Shown here: positions 35,676 to 47,836 of the stretch, in pieces
Numbering within the stretch: the first letter of the stretch is position 1
How the letters are laid out: the number at the start of each line of letters is the position of its first letter
Source: Ricordea florida
Lineage: Eukaryota; Cnidaria; Anthozoa; Corallimorpharia; Ricordeidae
DNA length: 64,000 bases
Direction: 5' to 3'
Assembly: GCA_949710005.1 (NCBI GenBank)
Contig: OX453277.1
Location: 10,254,178-10,318,177, forward strand
Translations under genes and position numbers: made by a program
The notes under the pieces: model-generated
Seen by the model: only the letters and a program-made list of their open reading frames with translations
Database searches by the model: none
What the model was told of the DNA's origin: nothing

Positions 35676-35690
35676 AATAATAATCATAAA
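34373..35690. mobile_element. Complex nested inverted repeat, 1.3 kb
   Basis: Two outer arms of about 265 nt (34479-34745 and 35427-35690) are inverted copies by eye, including the (ATT)n tract with ACTGGTATTGATATT inside it. A second module of about 90 nt (landmark TTTCCTAAATGCC... TTTCAATCATGATTTTC) occurs three times: direct at 34390-34476, inverted at 34742-34828, direct at 34840-34945. The core 34980-35400 repeats GTCAGGGAAAAGTCAGGGAA words. No coding capacity. It is a foldback-type or composite element. Confidence 0.65.
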
Positions 35691-35869
35691 TACAAGAAAT
35701 GAGAAAATACAAAAAGTTATAATGATATAATAATAAGGAAATACATAAATTGGGGTTTTATCCCTCAGGAAAAACAATTACGAGTTCTTTAAAAACTAGC
35801 TTCGCGAGGTTTTACGGGAGTCGTATTTCTAGTATACATTGTTTAAATTTCGGCAAATACCACTGGGTT

Positions 35870-36419
35870 TCACAAACCAGACTCCAAAAGAATTCCGTCT
35901 TGTTTTGATGGTGTTGACTGTTTTCGTTTCTTCCCGTCGCCTTTTGCCAAGGGTGAAAGATGAATTACTGGACGTTGTCGAGTTTTGAAAGCTTTGTCCA
36001 TGTGCGTCAGTGAAACAGCGATCTGCTGGGCCCTTTTCGTGGTTCGCCTTCGCAAGTTTTCTTCTTTTTTAGCTCACGTCGCGTTTGCGGGCATTTAAAG
36101 GATGGACTTTTTGTCGTTTTCTTTCCTCTTTTCAAACGTCGAACTGACTCTTGCTGTTGCCTAGACCACTCTATCGAACTCTATTTTCCTAAGAAACTCC
36201 TGGAACTTTGTTGTAGCAGGACATGGACATATATGGCGGGAAATCATCGTTAATGGCAACTTCTAATCCAAAAAATCTTTCCAGGGAGGAAATAATTTTT
36301 TCTTTTGATGCCTTTTCATCAAATAGATCAAGCGGGTGATTCTTAAATATTATGTTTTCGTTGCAGGTTCGACAAACTCGCGTAACTGCTTTTGTTGGCG
36401 TTATCGGGAGTTCTACCAT
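35870..36419 (-). pseudogene. Decayed gene with Cys-pair (ZAD-like) N-terminus
   Basis: From the ATG at 36419 on the minus strand, 76 codons encode a segment with CRTC early and CYNK late (VCRTCNENIIF ... SMSCYNKVPG). Paired cysteines spaced like this resemble the zinc-finger-associated (ZAD-like) domain at the N-terminus of some animal C2H2 or chromatin proteins. The frame stops at 36189. Similar-looking basic coding (RGKKTTKSPSFKCPQ) resumes in another frame, and the frame 36055-35870 (AQQIAVSLTHMDKAF) in a third. Several shifts are needed, so this looks like a decayed gene or retrocopy rather than an intron-containing one. Family assignment is tentative. Confidence 0.45.
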
Positions 36420-36511
36420 GTTTTTGCTTGTGCTGCGAGTGATCTAAACTTCCGGTTGTTGTGCTTTTGTCTTTCAACAGCCAATGAAAATTCGTGTTCA
36501 AATCAATCTGG

Positions 36512-36554
36512 CCAGGGGTCCCGATTACTCGCGCATGACAAAAGGGACCCCTGG
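36512..36554. repeat. Short perfect hairpin upstream of SPO11
   Basis: CCAGGGGTCCC (36512-36522) and GGGACCCCTGG (36544-36554) form an 11-bp stem around a 21-nt loop. It lies about 470 bp before the SPO11 start codon. Function unknown. Confidence 0.5.
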
Positions 36555-37020
36555 GTTCGAGGTTGCGTGAGAACAGCAAAAGAAGCGCATGCCCAGCGAC
36601 GTAAAGCCACACTCTCTCGTTCTCAGAGCCTCTGCTCTTTGGGAAGTCGAGGTCAAACACGCTCTCCAGCCGACCTGAAATGTCATTTGGTCATGAATTC
36701 GCTGATATATTGAATACTCATCGAAAGTAACAAGGGAGACCTGGTTCACAGTATGATAACAATTGTGCAATCCAAAGCTCCTGTTAATGGACGTTTGTCT
36801 GTCCTGCCTGTTTTTGTCTTCTGATGCATAAATTGTGTAGAGGCCTACATGGAAAACTATTAAGTCTGTATCTGTCATGAAAAAATCTTACTGAAGTCAA
36901 TAAACCAAATGAAGTTCGGCTGGAAAACATTAACACCATGCTGTGTTGCGAGCTTGCGCTGCCTGTGGTATGGATGGGAAAACTACGAACCACTAAACCA
37001 AGTAATGATGGGTAATAAAA

Positions 37021-40000
37021 ATGGCCGTTTCAAGCTCTAATTTTTGGCGCTGCATAGATGAACTTAAGATACAACTTCGTTCCCTGAAGAGAATAGAAGA
37101 GCTTCAAAGTTCTGGACATCAAGAAAATTCGCAACCTGTCGTTAAAATTGAAAAGTTATCCAGGTGAGAATCTCTTCATTTCGCGCTATCATCGACTCGT
37201 GTTTGCCTTAGACGATCTGTAAGTTTATGCTAGTCGCCCAAGGTAACCATTAACAAAGTTCACACGTTTAACACAAAAATAATATTTGAAGTATTTCTAA
37301 AAGATAGCACTATTAGGCATACGTTTTATAGGATAATTTTAGTTCTGAGTAGAGATAAGATAGACGTAAATATCATTGCACATTGCGATGTATAATATGC
37401 AAGAAATATGAAGGTACAAGACATTGGTTTATCAAACGAGATAAGTTGCACAACTACAAGATACTAGAGAGGGTGACGTTTTGACCGTTAGCCCTTCGTC
37501 GGAGCCAAGGTCAAAGCTTTGGCAAAGGGGTAACGCTCGGAACGACAGCCTCTATTGTCTCACGGTGGTACATCTCATCTGGCAGGAGCCCTGGCTTACC
37601 TTATCAACTCGCTCGAAAACCCGTTTTTTTTTGTGTGCTAACGTTTCGATTTCCCACTGACAATGCACCAAATTCTTCATAAACAAATCCCTTCATTATG
37701 TGAGGCTGTGTTATTTACTGAATCCTGTCAGACTTAAAATTTCGCAAGTTCAAAAGGATTTTGCCATTGTCTCCAAACGTTTTTCATAGGGGTTTATCTC
37801 GGTGTAAAAACAATACACAGAACATTGAAGTTGTTAATGATGCAATTGTGGCTGCAACACACAAGTCTACACTGTATAATATTATGCTTTATTAAAATAT
37901 ATTTCTGTGCATCTGGGGTCCATTATATCATGTTGAATAAACTAGATATAATTTATAGTTTTTCTTTTTCTTTTTTTTTCACTAATATTTTCCTAGTCTT
38001 TGTCTTGTCTCCTTTGTTTTCCTTTCTACATCACTTGTGAATTTTGCAGGTTTTTACACCAAGGATGAGTCCTTCATAGTCATTTATATCAGCTTTTAAA
38101 AATACATCCCACATTCAAATGTACATACATTTAGTTGGAGCCCTTTAAGGGAAATATTTAACCTTAGAAAGATATATACTTGTTTTGTTTTTTACTTTTT
38201 CCTTTCTTTTGGTAGAGCTGATGTTATTGCAAAATTGGAAGAAGTTGCTGCTGGCCTACTGCAGGATATTTCTGAAGGGAGATCCCCCTCCTTGAAATAT
38301 AACACCAGAAACTCCTGGAAGAATGTTAGGTGGGATATTTAGCAATCTATGAAACAGGGGTGAATATGGTAGGGGTGAAATATTTGTCGAGCTGCAAAGC
38401 AGCAAGGTGAATATTTTTAGAGCTGCTATTTACCAAGATATACCAGAGAGTCATGATTCAGTTTGTGATCTCTTGGGTAATGAGCCATAGACATCCCTCA
38501 AAAGCCCGAAATTTTATTAATTTTATTGAATTTCCCTTTTTAGGTACAACAGAAACATTGGCATGGAAATGATTGATGGCCTAACTAAGACAGAACATAA
38601 GTTTGATACAGTTGCTTCAATTGGGAAGTTTTGTAAGTTATAATTACCGGTGCTGATATCTGGCAGCACAGTAGAAACCAACTAGAATTCTTTCACAAAT
38701 TCTGAAATCTGGTTGGTCAATACATTATCTATACCATGATAGAAAACGTACACTTGGAACAAAACAATGCACTTTTTAAAAAAGCCAAAAAAAATTAAAA
38801 CAATAATAAACAATAAATGTAATTGGTATAAAACTGAAAATTGAATTATCGATGGGTTCTAAACAATGACACAACTTGTCCCAATTTTCTACTAATGCTG
38901 CATTGGTAGAAAATTGATGTACACCAAAGATATGGTTTATCAAACAAGTCTGTGATGTACTGTGAGGTGTATTGCTGCAAGATTAAATGGGGAGTTGAAT
39001 GCATGCAATAGTAGAATTTTATAGAGTTTAATTAGTATATAGTGCAGCATTTGGTTCTTACTCTTATTATATGGCTGGTCTCAAAACCAGGCATGAATAA
39101 GGTAAACCATGAGTTCTGATTGCCAACCTGAGGGATCAAAATGGACCTATAATGTTTCCCACTCTGGATTTCCTGCTTTGCCCCCAATTAACTCCCCCCC
39201 CCCCCCCCCCATCTCCAACACCGAAAGACGCATAACAAAATGGCCATATAATGACTCCTTAATTGGTCAAGATGGCTGGGTATTAACCTTGTCCGTTTTT
39301 TTTTTTGTTATTGTCCTCAACTTTCCTAATCAATAACAGTGCAAGAGAGAACTCAGCCAGTATGCACTGATCTTGACTTTGCACTTGGTCAATAATGCAT
39401 ACAATATTTCACAGTGAGCTTGCATGAATTGAGTTATACCTGAGGGGTTTCCTACTATAAATTATATCTAGTTTATTCAACATGATATAATGGACCCCAG
39501 ATGCACAGAAATATATTTTAATAAAGCATAATATTATACAGTGTAGACTTGTGTGTTGCAGCCACAATTGCATCATTAACAACTTCAATGTTCTGTGTAT
39601 TGTTTTTAATACACTTCTTTATTTTTCTATATTACAAGCTGCTACCTTAAGGATCATGGCATTTTGCTACAAGCTGCTGCAGAATGATATTTATGCAACC
39701 AAGAGGTATGTAATACTTTTTTGTGACTTGTGACTAATATTGATCAGAAGTCTACAACCAAATTTAATTACTCATATGGCTCCATATGCAAGCAGGCAAG
39801 ATAAAGCAAGTCTTGAGTTCTGATTGGCTACCTGAGTGGGCAAGAGCTGCACTATCTTGCCTTCTACTTAAAGGATATCTTGCTTTGTCTCTCAAAACAA
39901 AAGGCTTGAAACCATGAAACATCGGTTAGTGAATTGTAACTAGTTAAGTTACATTCATTATTTCAAACCAGCATAACAGCATCAAACTATGTCCAAACCA

Positions 40001-43000
40001 TGATCTTTCATAGTTAGTAACTTCTGGGCAGCTACAATTTTTTTAAAACAAAACAGGATGTTTTCTGGCATCTGGAGAAACAAAGATGCATCTCTGATCT
40101 GTAAAATTACAGTTGGAGAAAGAAGTAAAAACTACCAAAACAAAACACATGTACAGGGCAATGATTCCTGCATAAAAACAAATAAATGAAAGAAAGCCTA
40201 TAACTGAATAATACATTCCTCTACCTCAACTGTTAAGTAATCTTATTATTTCACATCCATCTAATAAAGCAACACTGTTGGAAATAAGTACAGTAACTAT
40301 GATTTAGTTTCAAGATTACCATACTCTTTTATATATAGGGATATCTACTACTCTGATGTTCCCTTTTATGGCAATCAAAGTGTGGTGGATGAAATAATTG
40401 ACAACCTTGCATGTATGATTAAAGTTCCACGTCATTGCTTACATGTGGTAAGTTCCAACAAGTTCATAATTTTGTGTCAAATTTTAAGCAACATTTGGCC
40501 GATTGCTGTTTACAGTAAAATTAATAATACATAAGGTATTTTTCCAAATTTAAATAAAAAAATTTTGAAATATATATATACATATCAATGAATTATTCAT
40601 TAATTTACCAGGACACACATTAATATTATTTCTTACACTTAACCAGACTTATTTTTTTCTGTAATAGTTCTCTCACAAGCTTAAAACCTTTAGTTACAAT
40701 ACCTTGCTGGACATAAGAGGGATTACAGTAAAAGAGGGTTAGAGTAGTACATAGAGAGCTCAGAAGTATATTGAAGTGCTGTATTTAGCTTAGCAATATC
40801 TTGATAGAATATAAAAGCAGTGACTTAATCGTCCCAAAGATGACTCCTGCTTGGTTGAGAAAATGTTAGTTTCTATTATACTACTACTTGAGATTCCTGT
40901 TATACAAGTAGAAACCACGTATTTACTTGTAAAGAAGGAATTAGGGCAACATAATTATAGTATATTACCAAGTTAGGATTTTATACTCCATATAATTACA
41001 TCTGCTGATCAACCTCCTAGGTAACTCTAATTTATATTTTTTTCAGTTGGCAGCTTCGAAAGGTAAGTTGTATGTGTTTGTCTGAATTTCATTTCTCCAG
41101 TGCTTCCTTGAGACGGTGTAAAAGGTAGTATTCAAGACTTATGCAACTGTAATGTACATAATAATTATTGCAACATACAGCGCATTTCTTCATGGTACTG
41201 CTGGAACCAATTTAGTCATCCAGTAATGGATGAAAGGACACTGAAATTTACAAGTAAATATCACAGAAGAAAAACGTTCATATTAGATCTATCTGGAAGG
41301 ATAAAGGTATATTTCGTTTTCTAACCAGAGTTTTAAATTATGAAAAAGTCGACTTTCATAACCCACAACCTTGAAATATCATAAATTATGATAAATATAT
41401 CACCTAGTATTTGTCAAATGGTGTAGAAATAACAATTATTATTAAGTCTCTCAATAATTATTCTAAATATGATAATTAATATAATACTTATTGTATAAAT
41501 AAGAATAAATTATGATGTAAATCAAAATAATTATTCATTCTTGGTCAAAAATGCATTTCACAAATATGTTACATGGGTGAGAACACTTAATTCTGTACTT
41601 TGAAGTTTTAAGATCAGTGTATTATACTAGTGTCAGGGGTTCAAGGACAGCCTTTTTGCAAGTGACTGTAGTATTACTATTAACTACCAGGTATCATTTT
41701 TTTGTTTTAAATAAAGAGATTTCTTTCACATGTTACTGTGAGGTACAATCGCTGCTACAATTACTCCAACAGGTTGTATTGCTGGTGATCTTAGGTACAA
41801 GGAGCATGATGGGACTCATATAGACTGCTCTGATAAGACTTCTGTAAGTTTATAGCTTAAATTCAGAATTTGTTTCAGTTGATCAATTTTAACACATTTT
41901 CTCTGGCAACAATTTAGTGTCTGCAGTCACATTTTCTTTCATATAATTTTTGCAAGAGTAAATGCATGAACTTGTATTTGTTCAATTGATATGTTACTTT
42001 GTTGACCAGGGAGCAATGGTGTCTTCTCATGTTGAAGGAATATATGGTATCCTTTGTTATCGTATTTTTGTAAAAATCTACTTGTAGACTAATGCAAATG
42101 CTGCAATCTGATTGGCTGAGCTACTGCAGACTATCAGCCATTAGTATCACCCAACTAGTGAACTAATGCAAATGCCGCAATCTGATTGGCTACGCTACTA
42201 CTAATAGTCCTCGAGTAGCGAAATTCGTGGCGCTTTCTTTAGCTTTATTCCCAAATAAATCTTTCTTTCAACTTTCTTTTATTATTGCTTTTTCTGTCCG
42301 ACAAGTTGGGTGATACTAAAACAATTAGACCCTTCGCCCTCAAGGGCTACGGGTCTAATTGTTAATTAGACAGCAATTGGTTGAAGATCGTTTTCAAATG
42401 GTGACGTATGGGCGCTTTTAGCAAAGTTTCACAGGAAGATTGAGTATTTTGGTGTTTTTTTTTTCACCAACACATGATTTGTTTATTATGAGTTTTACTA
42501 AAACAATTATATTATTCGCTCTCATAGAAACCTTGATTGTTAAATAGTCCACGCACTTCTTTGTCTCCTACTGTAGAGCATAAGTGTCTATAACTCCGTT
42601 ACTGCAAACATGACTACCTTTTAACATTTTGGAACAGAATGTTTAAACTATACTGCATTGCCCTAATGAACTGTTAACTGAAAAATGAGCATCAAAATGC
42701 TCTTCATGAGTAAGTCTCCTTTGAATAAAACCTAGCTAGGTGAATGAATGGTCATCTGTATATTGTATATCCGGTCATGTCTTTTACAGTTAAAGGTTGT
42801 CTCTTTTTACTGAGTACAACTTGTCTGTACAAACCACACACTTGAGTTAGAAACAGTCAAAAGACTAATATTTTGCCAAAAATGAACTGGACACCTTAGT
42901 TTATATAAATTAATTATTTCACACACCTACAACTCTTTCTTAACTTGAAGTAAAGATATGTATTCAGATGCCAAATTTGTTCTTGTGGTGGAGAAACAAG

Positions 43001-46000
43001 CATCTTTTCAAAGGATCTTGGATGATGGAATCTTGAAGAAATTGCAACACTGTATTATTATTACTGTATGTTGGTTGTTAAAAAGCTGCTCATTTAAAAA
43101 TACCTCCCAATCTTTAATTTTGCTGTTATTGGGCCTATATTGATTGTTATATGGCATGATTTTCCAAATATATCAGTTAAGCAGAGAGGAAACAAAATAG
43201 AAGGCTTTAACTTGCTACATTGCAATTAATGATCAATGCGTTTTGTTAACAGAATATCTAATTTATTCTAATATGTCACAGTTAATAAAACCACACCATG
43301 CATTTTACAATGAATAGCAGTAGGTTTTGCCACAAAATATATTATGCTGTAAAGCATCTACTTTGTGTCAAACGTGGATATTCAAATTCCCATATGCATA
43401 ACCACAGAAATTCATGTAACTTGAAACAAAAATAACTTTCAAATGATTTGAATCAAAGATAGTATTTATGGGTGTTGATATGTCAAAATGACTTGACACT
43501 ATTATATGAAGCCTGTAAATAACAAAACGGAACCTGCTTTCCTAGGGCAAGGGTTTTCCAGACGTAAATACCCGAATGATGGTGCGCAAGCTATGGACCA
43601 CTTTTCAGATACCTATACTGGGCCTAGTGGATGCCGATCCTCATGGTAATCACAAAGTAACCTACAAACTTATTGCCTATTAACAGTCATAACCTAAAGG
43701 CATCTTGAAGAACTAAGCCACCCCTTTGGGTTAGCTCATCAAGGTTCCTTTGGAGTGTGGCTTAATTCTCTTGGCTACATTCAGCATTTATAAGTGTATA
43801 TGGAGATTTATATTTGGATAGATTCAAGAGTTTCCACTCCTCACTGCAACAGTCACTCCCAAACTCCGAAAAATACCAAACGTTTACCATATCTATAGCA
43901 GAGCCCACTAGAAGGCTACTACCTACAGTCCATTTCATGCTGTTTGTTCCCAACATCGCAAACTGAACTGCTTCCATGTGCATTAGTCCTTCATGTCGCA
44001 AGGGAATTGTGCATGACAGTAGCCTAAGAGAAGGTGGTGCATTTGTACTTTTTTTCTTTTAGAGAGGGAGTCAGGCTTGTAAGGGGTGGGGGGGGGGGGG
44101 TGGCACCTTTGTAGGGGATTTGTGGTATATATCCCACCAATGCAGCACCATATTCTTTAGAAAGTATGTTATTTTTGCTGTTATTTTGTAGACTAGTTTC
44201 TTGATAAAATAGGCATTACTCAGAGTCTATCAAAATTTTGGAAGAAGCAAAAGTTTAATTATTTTTAAAAGTATTCACAAACTAAGCACTTCATCATGCA
44301 AGGCTACCCTTAACTGTAATTTAAACTAAGTTAGAAATAACATAATCATCAAAGCCATCTCTTATTCTGAACCTATTAGCAATGCAAATGCCTATAATAT
44401 GGACTTATTACATGTATACATGTATATAGCTCTCTAACTGTGCAAAATGCACTTTTGATGTGGCCTCAAGTGTAGTAAACAAAAACAAATGTTAAATACT
44501 TTCCAATTTGTCTTTTCTAGGTATTGAAATCCTCAGCGTGTACAAGTTTGGTTCTAAGGTACTTGAATGATATTAGCCTCCAACCAGCTGTATAATGTTA
44601 ATATAATTATAATTCAATATGAATGTGAATATATGACAATTTCAATTATGTGAACCAGGGAAGAAAGATTTAATAAGCGAATTCACTTATGTATGCAACT
44701 TAAGTAGCTGCAAAGATAATAATTATGGCCTGAAAAAAAAAATTCAGCATGAACAGGATTCAAACCTATGGCCTCTAATACAACTAATTTTGATAGATCA
44801 TATTGCACTGGTATCATAAGGTCATGGGTTTAAATCCCATTCAATCCTGAATTGTTTTTTCAGTCCTTATCTTTGTAATCTATACATAATAATAACATTA
44901 TGGACTGCAATGATCTTCAACTTGTAAACATTCAAACATGTCAAGTGTAAAATTAATCATAGAAATAAGAACTCTGGACTTTAAACCCAAGGTCACTAGT
45001 TTGAACACAGAGAATGGTAAACATCAGGCTATGTGACAGGGTTTGTAAAAGTTCTCTTAGAGCAATGTTGTACAGCAACTGAGAGGTTTCTTGTACTTGA
45101 CTCATTCGAGTACATATATGCAAAGTAAAAAATAGGCCTTTAAAAAATCTTTCCAGAGAGGGATTTCTTAGACTCCTAGTCTCCACCTGATCAGCCATAT
45201 TAAAGCTAATAGTTGCTTAATTGTCATTTGTAATTATATCAAATGACAAGCACCATATAAATTCAATGTTTTCATGCTACAGTTGAACATCCCCCAATGG
45301 CCACCTCTCCACAATGGCCAATTTTTCAGTCCTGGCAGACAGTCCATACATTCACTCTTATTCTAACCTGTGTAGAACGGCTGATCTCAGCTACCACAGC
45401 ACTGACCACTAAATTGAGTCCCAACTGCCAAAATAGCCTCTTCACAATAACTGACAAATGGTGTAAATTATTACAATACCTCAGAGGTCATGAAAAAGAT
45501 TGTACTGACTGTGACTTATACTGTTTTGTTTTGTTCACCTTTTTCTTCTGAACATTAACAATTATGCATCATCTTAACCTCTCTTTTTCCATTATGTTTC
45601 AGTCATTATCTTTTGATGCCCACAGTCTGACAGTTCCAGTCATACAATGGCTTGGAGTTCTACCCAGTGACCTTTGCAGGTTTGCACACTTTTATGAACT
45701 CTGTCAAGAAGAGGCCATCTCGATGCTGTTTTTAATTTATTCATTTTTTGGAGCACAATATCACTTTTTTTACATGCCAAGACAAGTAGCACTCCTTCGC
45801 AGCAAACAGTATATTAAGGGCTGGGGTGTTTTCAAACTTTTGGCCTTGAGTTAAGCACCTATAGTCTCGAATACCATTAAATTTAGAAACTGATTATTGT
45901 AATTTGATGATAACGAGTTCCACCCAAAGGAAAATAAAATTTGAACCACAACATATACATGTATATGTAGCACCTACAGTGTATATGGAAGATATAAGGG

Positions 46001-47609
46001 ACTGTCAGATCATTCACCTTACTGCAGTGTACTGTGCACATAATATTTACTAATAATTACTACACAATGAACTCACTATCTCTTTCCTGACTGGCCGAAA
46101 GCATACAGTGAATTTTCGAAAGCAGCGCCTGTGATGTCATAACTGCAGATTGTACAATGATAATGTCACAGACACTCAACGTCGACGTCACGGGTAATCA
46201 TGTCACGTATGACCGCGGTGCATGATTTGTAAGGGTAATCATGTCAAGTTGGCCCGTCCACGTTCGTTGTGACCATTTGGTTCAATGTATAATAAAACAA
46301 TTGTTAGACTTGATTTGAATTGTGATATCCAGAATAAGCAAGGTCTCGGTAAGGATTATCAGCCTCAGTATTCGGCTTCGGCTGATAACCCCTACCTCAA
46401 CCTTTATTATTCTGGATATCACAAAAACCCTATCCAATAATTGTTTACAATCATTCATAATACTGAAAGTGTCACTTTATAACCAATGCTTTTTAAAGAC
46501 TATCGATTCCACATGACAGTCGGATAGCACTGACCACAAAAGACAGGAATAAGGCACATGAATTGCTGAAAAGGCCATACATTATGTCAGTGGAGTCCTG
46601 GATACAAGAGGTGGGTACTCCTTTCAATCTCATCATCAGTATTTCTTTCTATGTAATGCCTCAGAAGTCTTGATATGTTTTAAATTGGAGCTTGGAGAAA
46701 AAGATCCATATTGAAGTAAGATTATTTTTTGTTTAACCCTTTACGTCCCAGTAGTGACCAGCATCCAATTTCTCGTTACAATATTCACTGTTCATCAACC
46801 ATTTAGGTTATGAGAATAACAAAAAAATGCATGATCACCAAAAAAGAGTTGTATTGATATTTAAACAAATCCTCCTCACTAGTACCACAACAAATATAAT
46901 AATGAGAACAGTTAGGAGAAAATGAATATTGATATTGGGGCTTAAAGGGTACCACAAATTTGGAATTGTATGGTTAATTTGAACATACTGACCACTCTTA
47001 CTATGAAAAAGGTCAAAATGCAGTGTTAATGCCACTTCAAGCAAGTGCAATTTAAACTGGAAAATGCATAGGCATCAGTGTGAGCTGAAATGCACAGAGT
47101 ACCTACTACAAAATTCTCTTGCAACATCTCAAATAAAGTATAATCGTAGTTATGAAATAATATATTTGCAATGCAAATATATTTTCTTTGTTTTCGCTCT
47201 CTTTTTTTCTCTCATGTATAATACTTTTATATTTTGATAATATTTAACCTGATCATGCCATGACTTATTTCTGTCTTTGCTTAGAAGTTCATAGCTGTTA
47301 CACTGCAGCATTTTATTGTAAAATAACTTTAATACCAACAATTTACATAGTTAATCCATTTAGTTCAGGGACAACAAGATCATTTGTTTGGTAGACTATT
47401 TACGGTTAACCTCAAAACAAGTCAAAGGCTTCTTTGTCAATGTTTGGAAGATCTAAAATAGGATACTATATTATTTCTTTGGGTTTCAGATAGAGACAAT
47501 GTTAACACTGGGATTCAAGGCAGAGATTCAAGCTCTTTCCTCCATCTCTTTTGAGTTCCTTACAGACACGTATCTGCCTGTAAAAATTAAGCATGGCAGA
47601 TGGATCTGA
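37021..47609 (+). CDS. SPO11: Meiotic recombination protein SPO11
   Basis: SPO11, the topoisomerase VI A-like transesterase that makes the DNA double-strand breaks starting meiotic recombination in the nucleus. Exons: 37021-37163, 38216-38329, 38544-38632, 39639-39705, 40339-40447, 41047-41062, 41773-41843, 42010-42046, 42956-43065, 43546-43645, 44521-44558, 45603-45679, 46520-46610, 47490-47609. All introns are GT-AG and every phase chains, giving 393 residues; animal SPO11 is near 396. The winged-helix part holds the catalytic tyrosine region KRDIYYSD (Tyr141/142) and FYGNQSVVDEIID. The Toprim fold follows, with metal-binding VVEKQASF (Glu228) and VDADPHG (Asp281, Asp283), then the family terminus (LKRPYIM, KHGRWI). 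Exon 6 is a 16-nt microexon supplying LAASK. It converges on VPS28. Exons 2-3 are bracketed by a perfect inverted repeat. No break in the reading frame was seen. Confidence 0.95.
37470..37545 (+). repeat. GCCCTTCGT repeat, copy B
   Basis: GACGTTTTGACCGTTAGCCC followed by TTCGTCGGAGC matches the copy near 20050. The inverse-looking GGGGTAACGCTCGGAACGAC follows about 50 nt on, so the unit is a short foldback. It lies in SPO11 intron 1. Confidence 0.5.
37805..37959 (+). repeat. 155-bp perfect inverted repeat, left arm
   Basis: By reading, the 155 nt are the exact reverse complement of 39454-39608, with identity ending abruptly at both edges. This arm lies in SPO11 intron 1 and its partner in intron 3, so exons 2 and 3 lie between them. 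The segment has no coding capacity and no terminal inverted repeats of its own. Confidence 0.9.
39454..39608 (-). repeat. 155-bp perfect inverted repeat, right arm
   Basis: Partner of 37805-37959, 30 nt before the acceptor-side start of SPO11 exon 4 (39639). Identity is complete by reading. Transcripts spanning intron 1 to intron 3 could fold these arms together and loop out exons 2-3. Confidence 0.9.
42090..42375 (+). repeat. Repeat cluster in SPO11 intron 8
   Basis: ACTAATGCAAATGC(T/C)GCAATC, then TGATTGGCT, occurs twice in direct order (about 42091 and 42163). GTATCACCCAACT near 42145 is inverted as AGTTGGGTGATAC near 42304. Then CAATTAGACCC and GGGTCTAATTG form a hairpin near 42321-42360. 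It fits a foldback or miniature element. Confidence 0.5.
44710..44880. mobile_element. Inverted-repeat element with tRNA-like B boxes
   Basis: The outer arms (about 44710-44772 and 44820-44880) are imperfect reverse complements: GCAAAGATAATAATTATGGC on the left, and ATAAGGACTG on the minus strand at the right. Each arm carries a B-box-like motif: ATTCAAACCT on the left (complement strand) and GGTTTAAATCCC on the right. It lies in SPO11 intron 11. It looks like a miniature element built from two inverted tRNA-like halves. Confidence 0.5.
46296..46450. mobile_element. Foldback element in SPO11 intron 12
   Basis: TGTGATATCCAGAATAA (46321-46337) has its exact reverse complement at 46407-46423. 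Outside it CAATTGTT and AATAATTG extend the symmetry. Inside, GGATTATCAGCC pairs with GGCTGATAACC. It lies just upstream of SPO11 exon 13. Confidence 0.6.
46737..46949. mobile_element. TTAA-type MITE in SPO11 intron 13
   Basis: It begins CCCTTTACGTCCCA right after TTAA (46733-46736) and ends near GGGGCTTAAAGGG (46949), imperfect inverted repeats. The CCC...GGG ends and TTAA target suggest a piggyBac-type element; the right TTAA has decayed to TACC. Non-autonomous. Confidence 0.55.
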
Positions 47610-47628
47610 TTAATGTTTTGTTGTTTAA

Positions 47629-47651
47629 CCCTTTCACTCCCAAGAGTGACT

Positions 47652-47696
<45 letters not shown>

Positions 47697-47722
47697 ATGG
47701 AGACCCCTTGGGAGTGAAAGGG
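47629..47722. mobile_element. 94-bp TTAA-flanked MITE, unit 1
   Basis: The element begins CCCTTTCACTCCCAAG and ends CTTGGGAGTGAAAGGG, 16-bp perfect inverted ends, and is flanked by TTAA on both sides (47625-47628 and 47723-47726). TTAA targets with CCC...GGG ends fit piggyBac-type MITEs. It starts 19 nt after the SPO11 stop codon, so it probably lies in the SPO11 3' untranslated region. Confidence 0.75.
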
Positions 47723-47742
47723 TTAAAAACTATCTCCCTTAA

Positions 47743-47765
47743 CCCTTTCACTCCCAAGAGTGACT

Positions 47766-47810
<45 letters not shown>

Positions 47811-47836
47811 ATGGAGACCCCTTGGGAGTGAAAGGG
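47743..47836. mobile_element. 94-bp TTAA-flanked MITE, unit 2
   Basis: Same length, orientation and, by reading, same sequence as unit 1, flanked by TTAA at 47739-47742 and 47837-47840. The 12 nt between the two TTAA sites (AAACTATCTCCC) also follow the related element at 57737-57830 (on its own strand), so the tail may travel with the unit. Confidence 0.75.

Noticed and set aside
35592..35777. Leu/Ile-rich membrane peptide on the minus strand
   Set aside because: It is the translation of an (AAT)n microsatellite.
36336..36713. Plus-strand protein-coding gene of 125 codons upstream of SPO11
   Set aside because: It overlaps the minus-strand Cys-pair frame, has no family motif and no splice context.
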